Source of the DNA: an uncultured Eubacteriales bacterium
GTDB lineage: Bacteria; Bacillota; Clostridia; Oscillospirales; Acutalibacteraceae
Direction of reading: 5' to 3'
Length of the DNA stretch: 6,654 nt
NCBI GenBank assembly: GCA_934630995.1
Contig: CAKTXU010000100.1
Span: forward strand, 1 to 6,654
Shown piece by piece: positions 1-6,200 of the stretch; within the stretch, counting starts at the first letter, position 1, and every line of letters begins with the position of its first letter. The notes beneath the pieces were generated by a model. It did no database searches. It saw only the letters and a list, made by a program, of their open reading frames with translations, and was not told the origin of the DNA. Position numbers and translations under genes: made by a program.

Positions 1-1301
1 TCTCCCCGATTGAAACGGGCGATGCCGTCGGCCCAGGCGTTATAGCGGCCGCTCAGCTCCCGGATGACACCGGCGATGGCTTCCTTATAGGAGGCCATCA
101 GCGCCTCAAAGGCTATATCGTCCGGCGCCCGGCGCAGGGTATCGAGTAATATATGGGTCAGATTGACGGCCACGCTGATAAAGGGCGCCATTCTGCCCGG
201 AACCATGACGTCCTGGCACAGATCGAAGGCGTAGTTGTTCGCATCCCGCTCCGGCAGACCATGGGCCTTCAGATTTCTGACAAAGATGTCGTCGTGATAA
301 TACGCCAGGGTATTGATGCCCTTGATACTGATGCGGGCGGCACGCTCCAGAAATTCGCGTGGATTCTTGCTGCTGTAGCGGATTTCCACCATGGGTTCGG
401 GAAGGCCGGCGGCTTCGACGGCGTCCAGAAACATATACGTTACCTTGTTGACGGCGTCGCGGCCGTCGGGCGTCACCCCGCCCAGGGTGAGGGTGTGCTG
501 CCCGGAATAGGTGCCGAAATAGCTGTCGATGACATCGCCGCCGTCATAGAATTTGATCACCAGACAGTGGACGATTTCCCGTTCCCAGTCCTGTTCCCCC
601 GCCTTGCAATAGGGCAGCAGCAGTTGATCCAGCCTGCCGTAGCTGACGAACTGAAAGCTCTCGATAAGCAGGGACAGATGGGAAAACCACAGCAGCTGCG
701 CGGCTTGAAAGAATGTCTCCGCCGGTTCCAGCGCGATATGCCGGCAGTTTAGGCTGATTTTTATCAGTTCCTCCCGGCGGGGCTGCTCCTCCTTGTCGGC
801 GCAGGCGGCCGCATAATCGGCATACCGGAGAATCAGGCGGGACAGGCCCTCATAGGCGCGGATGACGCTTTTGAGGAAGTCCTGTTTATCCGGCTGGGTT
901 TGGGCGGCGAGCGAGGATTTGGCGCGGCGCAGGATTCCCCCGATACCTTCGCGCAGGATGATGCCGTAATCGGGGGTGAAATGTCCCCCCGCCAGCATCT
1001 GTTCATTTCTACCGTATAGCCGCACATCCTCGTCGTTTATACAGTCGGGCAGTGCGTATATGCTCATATCGGATTTGTTCTCTTCCTCGTTGCGATGGCC
1101 GAAGACGGTGCGGGAGCCGACTATCAGCTCTCCCTCGCCGATATACAGGGGCATATGGTCAAGGATTCTGCACAGCGCCTCCGCCTTGCGCTCGGGAAGG
1201 CTCAGCGGAAGGCCGGCCGTCGCCCAAGCGGGATCGACGGCTATCCGCGCTTCTTTGTGGGTAGCCTCCAGCATGTTCCGACGCAGGGTTTCCGTTCTCA
1301 T
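1..1301 (-). CDS. Glycyl radical enzyme (PFL/diol-dehydratase superfamily), N-terminal part, cut by window edge
   Basis: The first 433 residues are encoded and the frame runs off the left edge without a stop. GREs use a glycyl radical, installed by a radical-SAM activase, to make a thiyl radical that attacks the substrate (dehydration, C-C, C-N or C-O cleavage). Visible superfamily signatures are PLYIGEGELIVG (51-62), GGHFTPDY (105-112), SYGRLDQLLLPY (220-231), GGVTPDGRDAVNKVTYMFLDA-type segment (274-294) and the active-site cysteine region DLCQDVMVPGR (360-370). Cys362 is the presumed thiyl-radical residue. The classical dehydratase motif GCVE is here L-C-Q-D, and the tandem Cys pair of pyruvate formate-lyase is absent, so neither glycerol dehydratase nor PFL can be assigned. 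Cys362 comes early (about 418-490 in familiar members), so this is a short-N-terminus form with no obvious encapsulation extension. The C-terminal glycyl-radical loop lies outside the window. The ATG at 1301 is chosen for its ribosome site GAGGTGA, 8 nt upstream, which overlaps the activase stop. The substrate is unknown; a sugar or polyol phosphate is inferred from neighbours. The family call is secure. Confidence 0.93.
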   Translation of the reverse strand, partial: MRTETLRRNMLEATHKEARIAVDPAWATAGLPLSLPERKAEALCRILDHMPLYIGEGELIVGSRTVFGHRNEEENKSDMSIYALPDCINDEDVRLYGRNEQMLAGGHFTPDYGIILREGIGGILRRAKSSLAAQTQPDKQDFLKSVIRAYEGLSRLILRYADYAAACADKEEQPRREELIKISLNCRHIALEPAETFFQAAQLLWFSHLSLLIESFQFVSYGRLDQLLLPYCKAGEQDWEREIVHCLVIKFYDGGDVIDSYFGTYSGQHTLTLGGVTPDGRDAVNKVTYMFLDAVEAAGLPEPMVEIRYSSKNPREFLERAARISIKGINTLAYYHDDIFVRNLKAHGLPERDANNYAFDLCQDVMVPGRMAPFISVAVNLTHILLDTLRRAPDDIAFEALMASYKEAIAGVIRELSGRYNAWADGIARFNRG

Positions 1302-1309
1302 AAATCTCT

Positions 1310-2212
1310 TCACCTCAAAGCTTCAATAGGAAGTCCTTTCTCCAGGAAAATCGCGCGGCAGGCGTTCATCTCCTCTGCCGTGGGCTCACGCCCCGCAGGG
1401 GGCATATCCATGCCTAATTGTTCGTACTTGTGTCGGCCGAGCGTGTGATAGGGAATGAGGGTGACGCGCTCGATGCCCGCAAGCCCTGCCAGGAAGCCCG
1501 CGATGGCGTCCATTTCCTGTAGCGACAGGTTGTATTCGGGTACGACGGGAACACGGATCCACAGCGAGGCGTTGTGTTCCGACAGCTTTTTCAGGTTGCT
1601 CAATATCAGGGCATTGCTCCGGCCGGTATTCCGCCGGTGGGCAGCGTCGTCCATGCCCTTGATGTCATAGAGGAATTTCTGGGTATAGGGGAGCAGGGAC
1701 GCGAAGACCTCCCAAGCGGCATACCCGGCGGTGTCGATACAGACACGGATGCCGTTTTCACGGAGCAGCCGGACGCAAGACAGCAGCGCTTCGGGCTGCC
1801 GGGCGGCCTCCCCACCCGAGAAGGTCACGCCCCCCTGCTCCTTATAAAACGCGGCATCCGCGAGGGCGCGGCGCAGGACCTCTCCGGCGTCCAGTGCATA
1901 GCCGCAGATATCCAGCGCTCCGGCAGGGCAGGCCTCCGCACACGCGCTGCAAAGGCAGCAATCCGCGAAGGCGATTTCATGCCCCCGGGGCGTCAAACGA
2001 TGCGCGCTGGCGGGGCAGGCGGCGGCACAGGCGCCGCAGCCGATGCATTTTTCATCGGCATACCGCAGCCGGCTGGCGGCGGCAAGCCCCTCGGGATTAT
2101 GACACCAACGGCAGCGCAGCGGGCAGCCCTTGGTGAAAAAGGTGGTGCGGATCCCCGGCCCGTCATGGACGCAGAAACGCTGAATATCAAATAGCTGCAG
2201 AGATTTTTCCAT
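1310..2212 (-). CDS. Glycyl-radical enzyme activating enzyme (radical SAM)
   Basis: This 300-residue protein would use reductive cleavage of S-adenosylmethionine to place the glycyl radical on the adjacent GRE. The radical-SAM cluster motif is C30-x3-C34-x2-C37, preceded by the family hallmark DGPGIRT (17-23). Two ferredoxin-type 4Fe-4S motifs follow: C56-x2-C59-x2-C62-x3-C66 and C85-x2-C88-x2-C91-x3-C95. These two extra clusters mark the activases of dehydratase/lyase-type GREs; PflA, the activase of true pyruvate formate-lyase, lacks them. Further signatures are TFSGGE (130-135), DTAGY, LYDIKGMD, RVPVVPEYN and the C-terminal PYHTLGRHKYEQLGM. The usual GGEP reads GGEA here. Length is normal for the family. 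The ATG at 2212 leaves a 42-nt gap after gntR and has only modest ribosome sites (AGGG 6 nt and GGGAGAGG 13 nt upstream). The gene ends 8 nt before the GRE start, fitting the usual co-expression of activase and partner. Confidence 0.96.
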   Translation of the reverse strand: MEKSLQLFDIQRFCVHDGPGIRTTFFTKGCPLRCRWCHNPEGLAAASRLRYADEKCIGCGACAAACPASAHRLTPRGHEIAFADCCLCSACAEACPAGALDICGYALDAGEVLRRALADAAFYKEQGGVTFSGGEAARQPEALLSCVRLLRENGIRVCIDTAGYAAWEVFASLLPYTQKFLYDIKGMDDAAHRRNTGRSNALILSNLKKLSEHNASLWIRVPVVPEYNLSLQEMDAIAGFLAGLAGIERVTLIPYHTLGRHKYEQLGMDMPPAGREPTAEEMNACRAIFLEKGLPIEALR

Positions 2213-2254
2213 TGTGTGCCCTATGCCTCTCCCGTTCAGATGCTTCCCGTGCGG

Positions 2255-2968
2255 TCAGCTTCGGCTGTAAAGGCTGATATCGAACCCGTACATATCGTGC
2301 CGCAAATGCAGCTCGTCGCAGCTGATGGATTTGCCGTGCCGGATGCACAGGCGTTTGACACAGATTAGGGCGAAGCCCTCCGGCACCTGCAGCTTGGCGG
2401 CCTCCGCCGCATCGGCGTTTTTGGCGAAAATCTTGTCCCTGGCCATTTCGATGGTGAGAAAATACTGCTTCTCCAGAAAACGGTACAGGGAATCGAACCG
2501 ATGGGTATAAGCCTCGATGCCCTCCACGAGGGAATAGGGGATGATATTTTCCACCAGTCCCAGCGGCGTGCCGGAGGCGCAGACGAGCCGGTGAATTTTG
2601 GCGACCTTTTCCCCCGGGGCGATGCCCAGGATATCCGCCGTCGCCGGATCCACGGCGCAAAGCGCGATGGACATCTCCGGAATCGTGACCGTATACCCTA
2701 TCTGCTGCAGGGTTTCGGTCAGAGATGTGACGGTATTCAAGTTCTGGGTGATCTCATAATTCAGGATGATGGTGCCGACACCCCGCTGTTTTTTGACATA
2801 CCCGTCGGCCGCCAGCATTTCCACCGCTTTTCGCACGGTGGTGCGGCTGACATGAAAGATTTTTTCCAGCTCCGGCTCCGCGGGAAGCAGGGAATCGACC
2901 GGGTAATCGCCGCGGCTGATTTGTTCCTTGAGGGTATTGTAAACCACGGCGTAGTTGATTTCCGGCAT
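2255..2968 (-). CDS. GntR-family transcriptional regulator, HutC subfamily (wHTH + UTRA)
   Basis: This 237-residue cytoplasmic DNA-binding regulator has an N-terminal winged helix-turn-helix at about residues 4-70; the recognition helix lies in VSRTTVRKAVEMLAADGYV (40-58) and the wing in KKQRGVGTII. A linker leads to a C-terminal UTRA-type ligand domain (about 90-235), containing the typical VAKIHRLVCASGTPLGLVENIIPY and DSLYRFLEKQY segments. UTRA domains in characterised relatives (NagR, TreR) bind small metabolites, often sugar phosphates, and ligand binding usually releases the operator. The ATG at 2968 is preceded by a strong ribosome site, AAGGAG, 8 nt upstream. It is the first gene after the intergenic region and is followed 42 nt later by the activase, so it probably controls the activase and GRE and perhaps the kinase operon upstream. 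The effector could be the kinase product or the GRE product; nothing in the sequence identifies it. The family call is firm, the regulon is inferred. Confidence 0.95.
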   Translation of the reverse strand: MPEINYAVVYNTLKEQISRGDYPVDSLLPAEPELEKIFHVSRTTVRKAVEMLAADGYVKKQRGVGTIILNYEITQNLNTVTSLTETLQQIGYTVTIPEMSIALCAVDPATADILGIAPGEKVAKIHRLVCASGTPLGLVENIIPYSLVEGIEAYTHRFDSLYRFLEKQYFLTIEMARDKIFAKNADAAEAAKLQVPEGFALICVKRLCIRHGKSISCDELHLRHDMYGFDISLYSRS

Positions 2969-3013
2969 AGTTGTGTCTCCTTCCTTTCACCTCAACAGGG
3001 TGGGCTTTGTCGT

Positions 3014-3042
3014 TTTATAGGATTTCGCTGTGGGACATAACC
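3014..3042 (-). promoter_or_regulatory. Weak promoter candidate for gntR-activase-GRE
   Basis: On the minus strand a TATAAA box (3019-3014) lies 45 bp before the gntR start codon in a locally AT-richer stretch, which would give a leader of about 40 nt. No good -35 hexamer is found at 15-18 bp (TTATGT at 15 bp is the nearest), so this would have to be an activated promoter or not a promoter at all. A 7-bp inverted repeat, ACAGGGT (2995-3001) / ACCCTGT (3040-3046), brackets the box and could serve as operator half-sites. Confidence 0.3.
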
Positions 3043-3110
3043 CTGTATTTCCCTGCCCAAATCAATAAAGCGGATGTGATGAAATCCCGGTATCTGTCCG
3101 GATGCTCCCG

Positions 3111-3134
3111 GGCGCCGAGCAGGCGATCGGCGCC
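3111..3134. repeat. GC-rich hairpin, 8-bp perfect stem
   Basis: GGCGCCGA (3111-3118) and TCGGCGCC (3127-3134) are exact complements around an 8-nt loop. No T-run follows on either strand, so it is not a canonical terminator. It is about 145 bp upstream of the gntR start and roughly 90 bp upstream of the TATAAA-like box. It could be a leader-RNA structure, a DNA-level regulatory site or chance in GC-rich DNA. Confidence 0.5.
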
Positions 3135-3274
3135 GTACATAGCGATAGAGTTGATGGGGCGGTTCCCCGCTTTTCACTGATGCCGGTTACGCCGCGGCGG
3201 CAAAAAGCCTCCACCATGGGGTAAGGGGGCCCTCTTGGTACAGGAGAGGGGCGGTGTCCGGCGCGGGCAACGAC

Positions 3275-3295
3275 TTGTTCGGAATTTCCGAACAA
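3275..3295. promoter_or_regulatory. Perfect inverted repeat, candidate operator
   Basis: The arms TTGTTCGGAA and TTCCGAACAA are exact reverse complements around a single central base (3285). A 21-bp dyad with one central base suits a dimeric regulator better than a terminator; neither side is followed by a T-run. It lies about 310 bp upstream of the gntR start, between an upstream promoter candidate and gntR. The binding protein is unknown. The neighbouring GntR/UTRA protein is one candidate, although well-known operators of this family are shorter and different in sequence. It could alternatively be an RNA stem (8 bp, 5-nt loop). Confidence 0.55.
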
Positions 3296-3376
3296 CTGGC
3301 TCGGACGGATTTCAACTCACGTTGCCTCGCAACCGGAGATATGCATGCCGGTTTGCCGTTCCCCGGGATAATCACG

Positions 3377-3400
3377 GATAGGCAGCCGATGATAGGCAGC
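3377..3400. repeat. Direct repeat GATAGGCAGC x2
   Basis: Two exact copies of GATAGGCAGC (3377-3386 and 3391-3400) are separated by 4 bp (CGAT), giving a 14-bp period. They lie about 60 bp after the Fe-ADH stop codon. Tandem direct repeats of this size can be activator half-sites or simple duplication; the sequence alone does not decide. Confidence 0.6.
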
Positions 3401-3427
3401 GTGTTTTTCAGGATGTCGCGGCTAGTT

Positions 3428-3455
3428 ATTCTATCCAGTATATCTCATTTCTCCA
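3428..3455 (-). promoter_or_regulatory. Weak promoter candidate immediately after the Fe-ADH stop
   Basis: Reading on the minus strand, TGGAGA (3455-3450), a 16-bp spacer and TAGAAT (3433-3428) match the sigma-70 consensus at 4/6 and 5/6 positions. The patch is AT-rich compared with its surroundings. If used, it would give gntR a leader of about 450 nt containing the dyad and hairpins described above. This is a consensus match only. Confidence 0.25.
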
Positions 3456-4646
3456 TTAAAATGCCAGCTCATAAATGGCGCGGATATCCTCCCGGGAGGT
3501 CTTGGGATGTCCGTCCAGCAGATGATCGGGGCCAAAGCTGATTTCCTCGACGCTGTCGGTCAGCGCGGCCAGCTCATCCCGTTTGACACCGAGCTGGGAC
3601 AGCCTTGTCTGTACGCCGTAGGAGGCCATCAGCGCCTCCAGCCTATCGGCAGCCGCCGGGATATCCCCGCCAAAGCAGCGGCCGGCCAGCTGCGCATATT
3701 TCGCGTTGTCGGGCCGGTCCGCGAAATAGCGGAACCAGGCGGGCATCATACAGGCCAGGGTGGCGCCGTGGGTGGCGTTGTACCGGGCGCTGAGGACGTG
3801 TCCCATCTGATGCATGGGGGTAAAGCCGAAGGTGCCCGCGGTCAGCCAGCCGTTCAGGGCGATGCTGGCCGCCCACATCAGCACGCCCCGCGCCTGCACG
3901 TCTCCGGGATTTTCCATCACCCGCGGCAGCGTTTGCAGCACGGCGCGGATGACCCCCTCCTGCAAGTTTTCCTGCAGGGTCAGATTCCTGTCCGGGCGGC
4001 CGTTCAGATATGCCTCCACCACATGGGAGACAATATCGAAGGCGCCGCAGGCGGTCTGATATGGCGGCAGGGATAGGGTGAGAAGGGGATCCATAATGGC
4101 CGCCCTGGCGTACAGGCAGCTTTCCCACACATAGGATTTCCGGCCGGTTTTCTCATCGGTGATAACAGCGGTGGGGTTCATCTCGCTGCCGGTTGCGGGG
4201 AGGGTGGGAATCAGGATGGTCGGCAGTGATTCCCTTGGCGGAAGCTGCTCGTCGCGGCTGTGGGAAAAGCGGACCATTTTTTCCAGCGAATGGGGGTAGA
4301 GGACGCCGGCGGCGATGATTTTCGCGCAGTCCATCACACTGCCGCCGCCCAGGGCAATCACCACCTGCGCGCCGGTATCCCTGCAGAGACGGACGCCCTC
4401 CTCCGCCTGACAGAGCAAGGGATTGGCGGTCACGCCGGGGTATTCCGCACAGGCTACGCCGTGCGCCTCCAGGCTGGCGCGAAGGCGGGCCAGCGGTTCG
4501 GTGAAAAAGGCGTTTTCCCGATACGTCACCAGGAACGCCTTTTGTCCGTAGAGGGAGGCATACGCCCCCGTCTGCTCCAGCGCCCCCTCGCCGAAAACCA
4601 CCTTGACCGGGTTATAATACTCAAAATTTTCCATCGTCTCACCCAT
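3456..4646 (-). CDS. Iron-containing alcohol dehydrogenase (butanol dehydrogenase/YqhD-like)
   Basis: This group III, metal-dependent dehydrogenase reduces an aldehyde or ketone to an alcohol with NAD(P)H, or the reverse, in the cytoplasm. Numbering from the first ATG, the nucleotide-binding loop is GGGSVMD (100-106), followed by PTLPATGSEMNPTAVI (147-162). The metal ligands by family spacing are Asp204 and His208 in FDIVSHVVEAY, and His279 and His293 (14 residues apart, as in FucO). Length is usual. The frame opens at ATG 4646, but that codon abuts its only purine-rich site. The ATG at 4634 (Met5) has GGTGA about 4 nt upstream and gives a normal family start (MENFEYYNPVKVVFGEG), so 392 residues is the likelier product. 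It follows the kinase by 6 nt (first ATG) or 18 nt (Met5), clearly one operon. Context suggests it reduces the small aldehyde released by the aldolase, regenerating NAD+. Acetaldehyde is my inference; lactaldehyde or a longer aldehyde is possible. Confidence 0.95.
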   Translation of the reverse strand: MGETMENFEYYNPVKVVFGEGALEQTGAYASLYGQKAFLVTYRENAFFTEPLARLRASLEAHGVACAEYPGVTANPLLCQAEEGVRLCRDTGAQVVIALGGGSVMDCAKIIAAGVLYPHSLEKMVRFSHSRDEQLPPRESLPTILIPTLPATGSEMNPTAVITDEKTGRKSYVWESCLYARAAIMDPLLTLSLPPYQTACGAFDIVSHVVEAYLNGRPDRNLTLQENLQEGVIRAVLQTLPRVMENPGDVQARGVLMWAASIALNGWLTAGTFGFTPMHQMGHVLSARYNATHGATLACMMPAWFRYFADRPDNAKYAQLAGRCFGGDIPAAADRLEALMASYGVQTRLSQLGVKRDELAALTDSVEEISFGPDHLLDGHPKTSREDIRAIYELAF

Positions 4647-4652
4647 CCTCTT

Positions 4653-6185
4653 TCAGAAATTGGAGGCCGGAGCTGCCGGCGGTTCCGTCACGATGCCGGC
4701 CTGCTCCCGGCAGATCCGGTTGAATTGCTTCTTCACCTGCTGATAAAGGGCCTGTTTATCCGCGTCGAAGGCGGTCACGGCCGCCTGCCGCCGGTGCGCC
4801 TCCTTGATTTTTCCGTAATCCTTCCAGAGGCCGGTGCCGTGGAAAGCCAGCGCCGCCGCGCCCAGAGCGGAGGCGTTGCGCGCCAACCCGGAATGCCGGA
4901 GTTTTTTGCCGAAAACATTGGCGTAGATATCGAGCCAGAGCAGGCTTTTCGCCCCCCCGCCCATCACCGGCAGGGTGTCGGCCAGGGGCAGTCGGGCGGA
5001 AAGCGCATCCAGCGCCAGGGATAGCTCCATGGCGACGCCCTCCAGGGTGGCTCTCGCCAGATCCTCCCGCGTCGTTCCCAAGGTGAGGTTGGAAAAGCCG
5101 CCGCGGAGCCGGGGGGATGCATCCACGCCGGATCCGCCGGCCAGCATGGGACAGAAAATCACCTGATGCGCGCCCAATGGCGAGCGTTCCGCCAGCCGGT
5201 CGAAGGCCGCATAGGGAGCGTCCTCCCCTCTCAGTGTGGGGAAAACGGTGTCGATGACCCATTCAAGGGAGGTACCGGCGGCATAGATCCCGGCGGCGGG
5301 TATGGTCAAGCCGTCCACGCAATGGGCGAAGGTGTACAGCCGCTGCTGAAAGCCGGTGACCGGCCCCTCCGCACAGGAGGCCACCCAGGCCGACGAACCC
5401 AGGGAAACATAAGCGTCGCCGTTTTCATAGCAGCCGGCGCCCAGGCACATGCAGGCGTTGTCCACGCCGCCGCATATGACGGCGGTATCGGGGGACAGGC
5501 CCCAGGCGGCGGCCAGCTCAGGCTTCAGCGTCCCCAGAATGTCCCGGGAGCGCCGGATCGGCGGCAGCTTGGCGGCATCCAGGCCGGCCGCTTGGACATA
5601 CCGGTGTACATAGTCGCCGCCGGACAGGCTGAACAGCCCCGTTCCCGAGGCATAGGAGATGTCGGTCGCCACACGGCCGGTCAGCAGCAGATTGATATAG
5701 TCCTTGGTGCCGATGAAGGCCGCGGCCTCGCCGTACAATGCCGGCTGGTGCGCTTTCATCCACATGAGCTTAAAAATGGGGTAGCTGGCGGGGGAAAAGC
5801 CGCAGCCGGTATCCTCATACCAGGTCCGTTCGTCTATACGACCGAAGAAATCAGCGGCTTCCGCACCGGCGCGTGTATCCGACCAGATGGGGGTCCTGTC
5901 GCAGAGCAGCTCATGCCGCTCATTGACGGGGACGATTCCCAGGCTGTGGCCGGACAGGCCGATAGCGGTTATCTCGGAGAGGTCGCTTCGACTTTTCAGA
6001 AGCGCTTCGGCGGCGGTGCGGACGCCGGACCACCAATCCGACGGATCCTGTTCCTTGAGAATACCATCCGGGCTGCAATAGAGCGGATAGGGGACGACCG
6101 TTTCGCCCAGGCATACGGCGTCCTCGTCAAACAGGGCTGCCTTCACGCTGCCGGTGCCCAAATCAAAAGCAAGAACCTTTTTCAA
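4653..6185 (-). CDS. FGGY-family carbohydrate kinase (xylulokinase-like), TTG start
   Basis: This 510-residue protein would transfer phosphate from ATP to a hydroxyl of a sugar or sugar alcohol in the cytosol. Signatures in order are the phosphate-1 loop FDLGTGSVKAALFD (7-20), GLSGHSLG (76-83), WSDTRA (101-106), catalytic-base Asp242 in GGVDNAC, SLGSSAWV (261-268) and the adenosine loop MGGGAKSLLW (408-417). Length is normal for the family. The xylulokinase substrate motif G-Q-M-H-G is replaced by G-H-S-L-G, so xylulose is doubtful as substrate; FGGY members also act on ribulose, glycerol, erythritol and pentitols. The start is TTG at 6185: the upstream in-frame stop is only 15 nt away, no ATG or GTG lies between, GGGGGA sits 6 nt upstream, and the ATP loop must begin within about 8 residues. 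It follows the aldolase gene by 15 nt. The C-terminal tail (EPPAAPASNF) is low-complexity. Confidence 0.94.
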   Translation of the reverse strand: MKKVLAFDLGTGSVKAALFDEDAVCLGETVVPYPLYCSPDGILKEQDPSDWWSGVRTAAEALLKSRSDLSEITAIGLSGHSLGIVPVNERHELLCDRTPIWSDTRAGAEAADFFGRIDERTWYEDTGCGFSPASYPIFKLMWMKAHQPALYGEAAAFIGTKDYINLLLTGRVATDISYASGTGLFSLSGGDYVHRYVQAAGLDAAKLPPIRRSRDILGTLKPELAAAWGLSPDTAVICGGVDNACMCLGAGCYENGDAYVSLGSSAWVASCAEGPVTGFQQRLYTFAHCVDGLTIPAAGIYAAGTSLEWVIDTVFPTLRGEDAPYAAFDRLAERSPLGAHQVIFCPMLAGGSGVDASPRLRGGFSNLTLGTTREDLARATLEGVAMELSLALDALSARLPLADTLPVMGGGAKSLLWLDIYANVFGKKLRHSGLARNASALGAAALAFHGTGLWKDYGKIKEAHRRQAAVTAFDADKQALYQQVKKQFNRICREQAGIVTEPPAAPASNF

Positions 6186-6197
6186 TGAAAATCCCCC
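6186..6197 (-). promoter_or_regulatory. Ribosome-binding site that fixes the TTG start of the kinase
   Basis: On the minus strand GGGGGA (6197-6192) precedes TTTTCA and then the TTG codon at 6185, a 6-nt spacing. Because the reading frame is closed by a stop at 6203-6201, this site supports TTG as the only workable initiation codon. The weak codon may hold kinase levels below those of its operon partners. Confidence 0.6.
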
Positions 6198-6200
6198 GTT

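Larger units (their letters stand above)
2969..3455. other. Intergenic regulatory region without a convincing gene
   Basis: About 490 bp separate the Fe-ADH stop from the gntR start, far more than any other gap here. Short open frames exist on both strands (for example minus 3187-3375 and 3062-3295), but their translations are Arg/Pro/Ser-rich, show no domain, and lack a good ribosome site. The region contains an AT-rich patch just after the ADH stop, a 10-bp direct repeat (3377-3386 and 3391-3400), two competing short stems (3321-3356), a perfect dyad (3275-3295), a 6-bp stem CCCTCT/AGAGGG (3230-3250), a strong GC-rich hairpin (3111-3134) and an AT-richer patch near gntR (3001-3070). No rho-independent terminator with an adjacent strong stem and U-run is seen after the ADH gene, so read-through from the kinase operon is possible. 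The density of small repeats could also mean a degenerate repetitive element. Confidence 0.6.

Noticed and set aside
153..752. Plus-strand open frame of 199 codons
   Set aside because: It is antisense to the GRE gene, whose minus-strand translation carries clear family motifs through the same bases.
1..1301. Pyruvate formate-lyase (pflB) assignment for the GRE
   Set aside because: PFL needs two adjacent active-site cysteines; here the first is Leu. The activase has two extra 4Fe-4S motifs, unlike PflA.
3201..3234. Possible rho-independent terminator on the minus strand (GCCCCC / GGAGGC stem then TTTTT)
   Set aside because: The stem has an internal mismatch and a large loop, and lies more than 220 bp after the ADH stop; too weak to call.
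3062..3375. Short minus-strand open frames in the intergenic region (3062-3295, 3187-3375)
   Set aside because: Arg/Pro/Ser-rich translations, no domain, no credible ribosome site, and the two frames overlap each other; more likely non-coding.
4260..5024. Plus-strand open frame of 254 codons
   Set aside because: It is antisense to the Fe-ADH and kinase genes, shows no recognisable motif and has no ribosome site; a shadow frame.
5166..6188. Long open frame of 340 codons on the plus strand
   Set aside because: It lies wholly antisense to the FGGY kinase, has Gly/Ala/Arg-rich sequence without domains, and is expected from GC-rich codon bias on the opposite strand.
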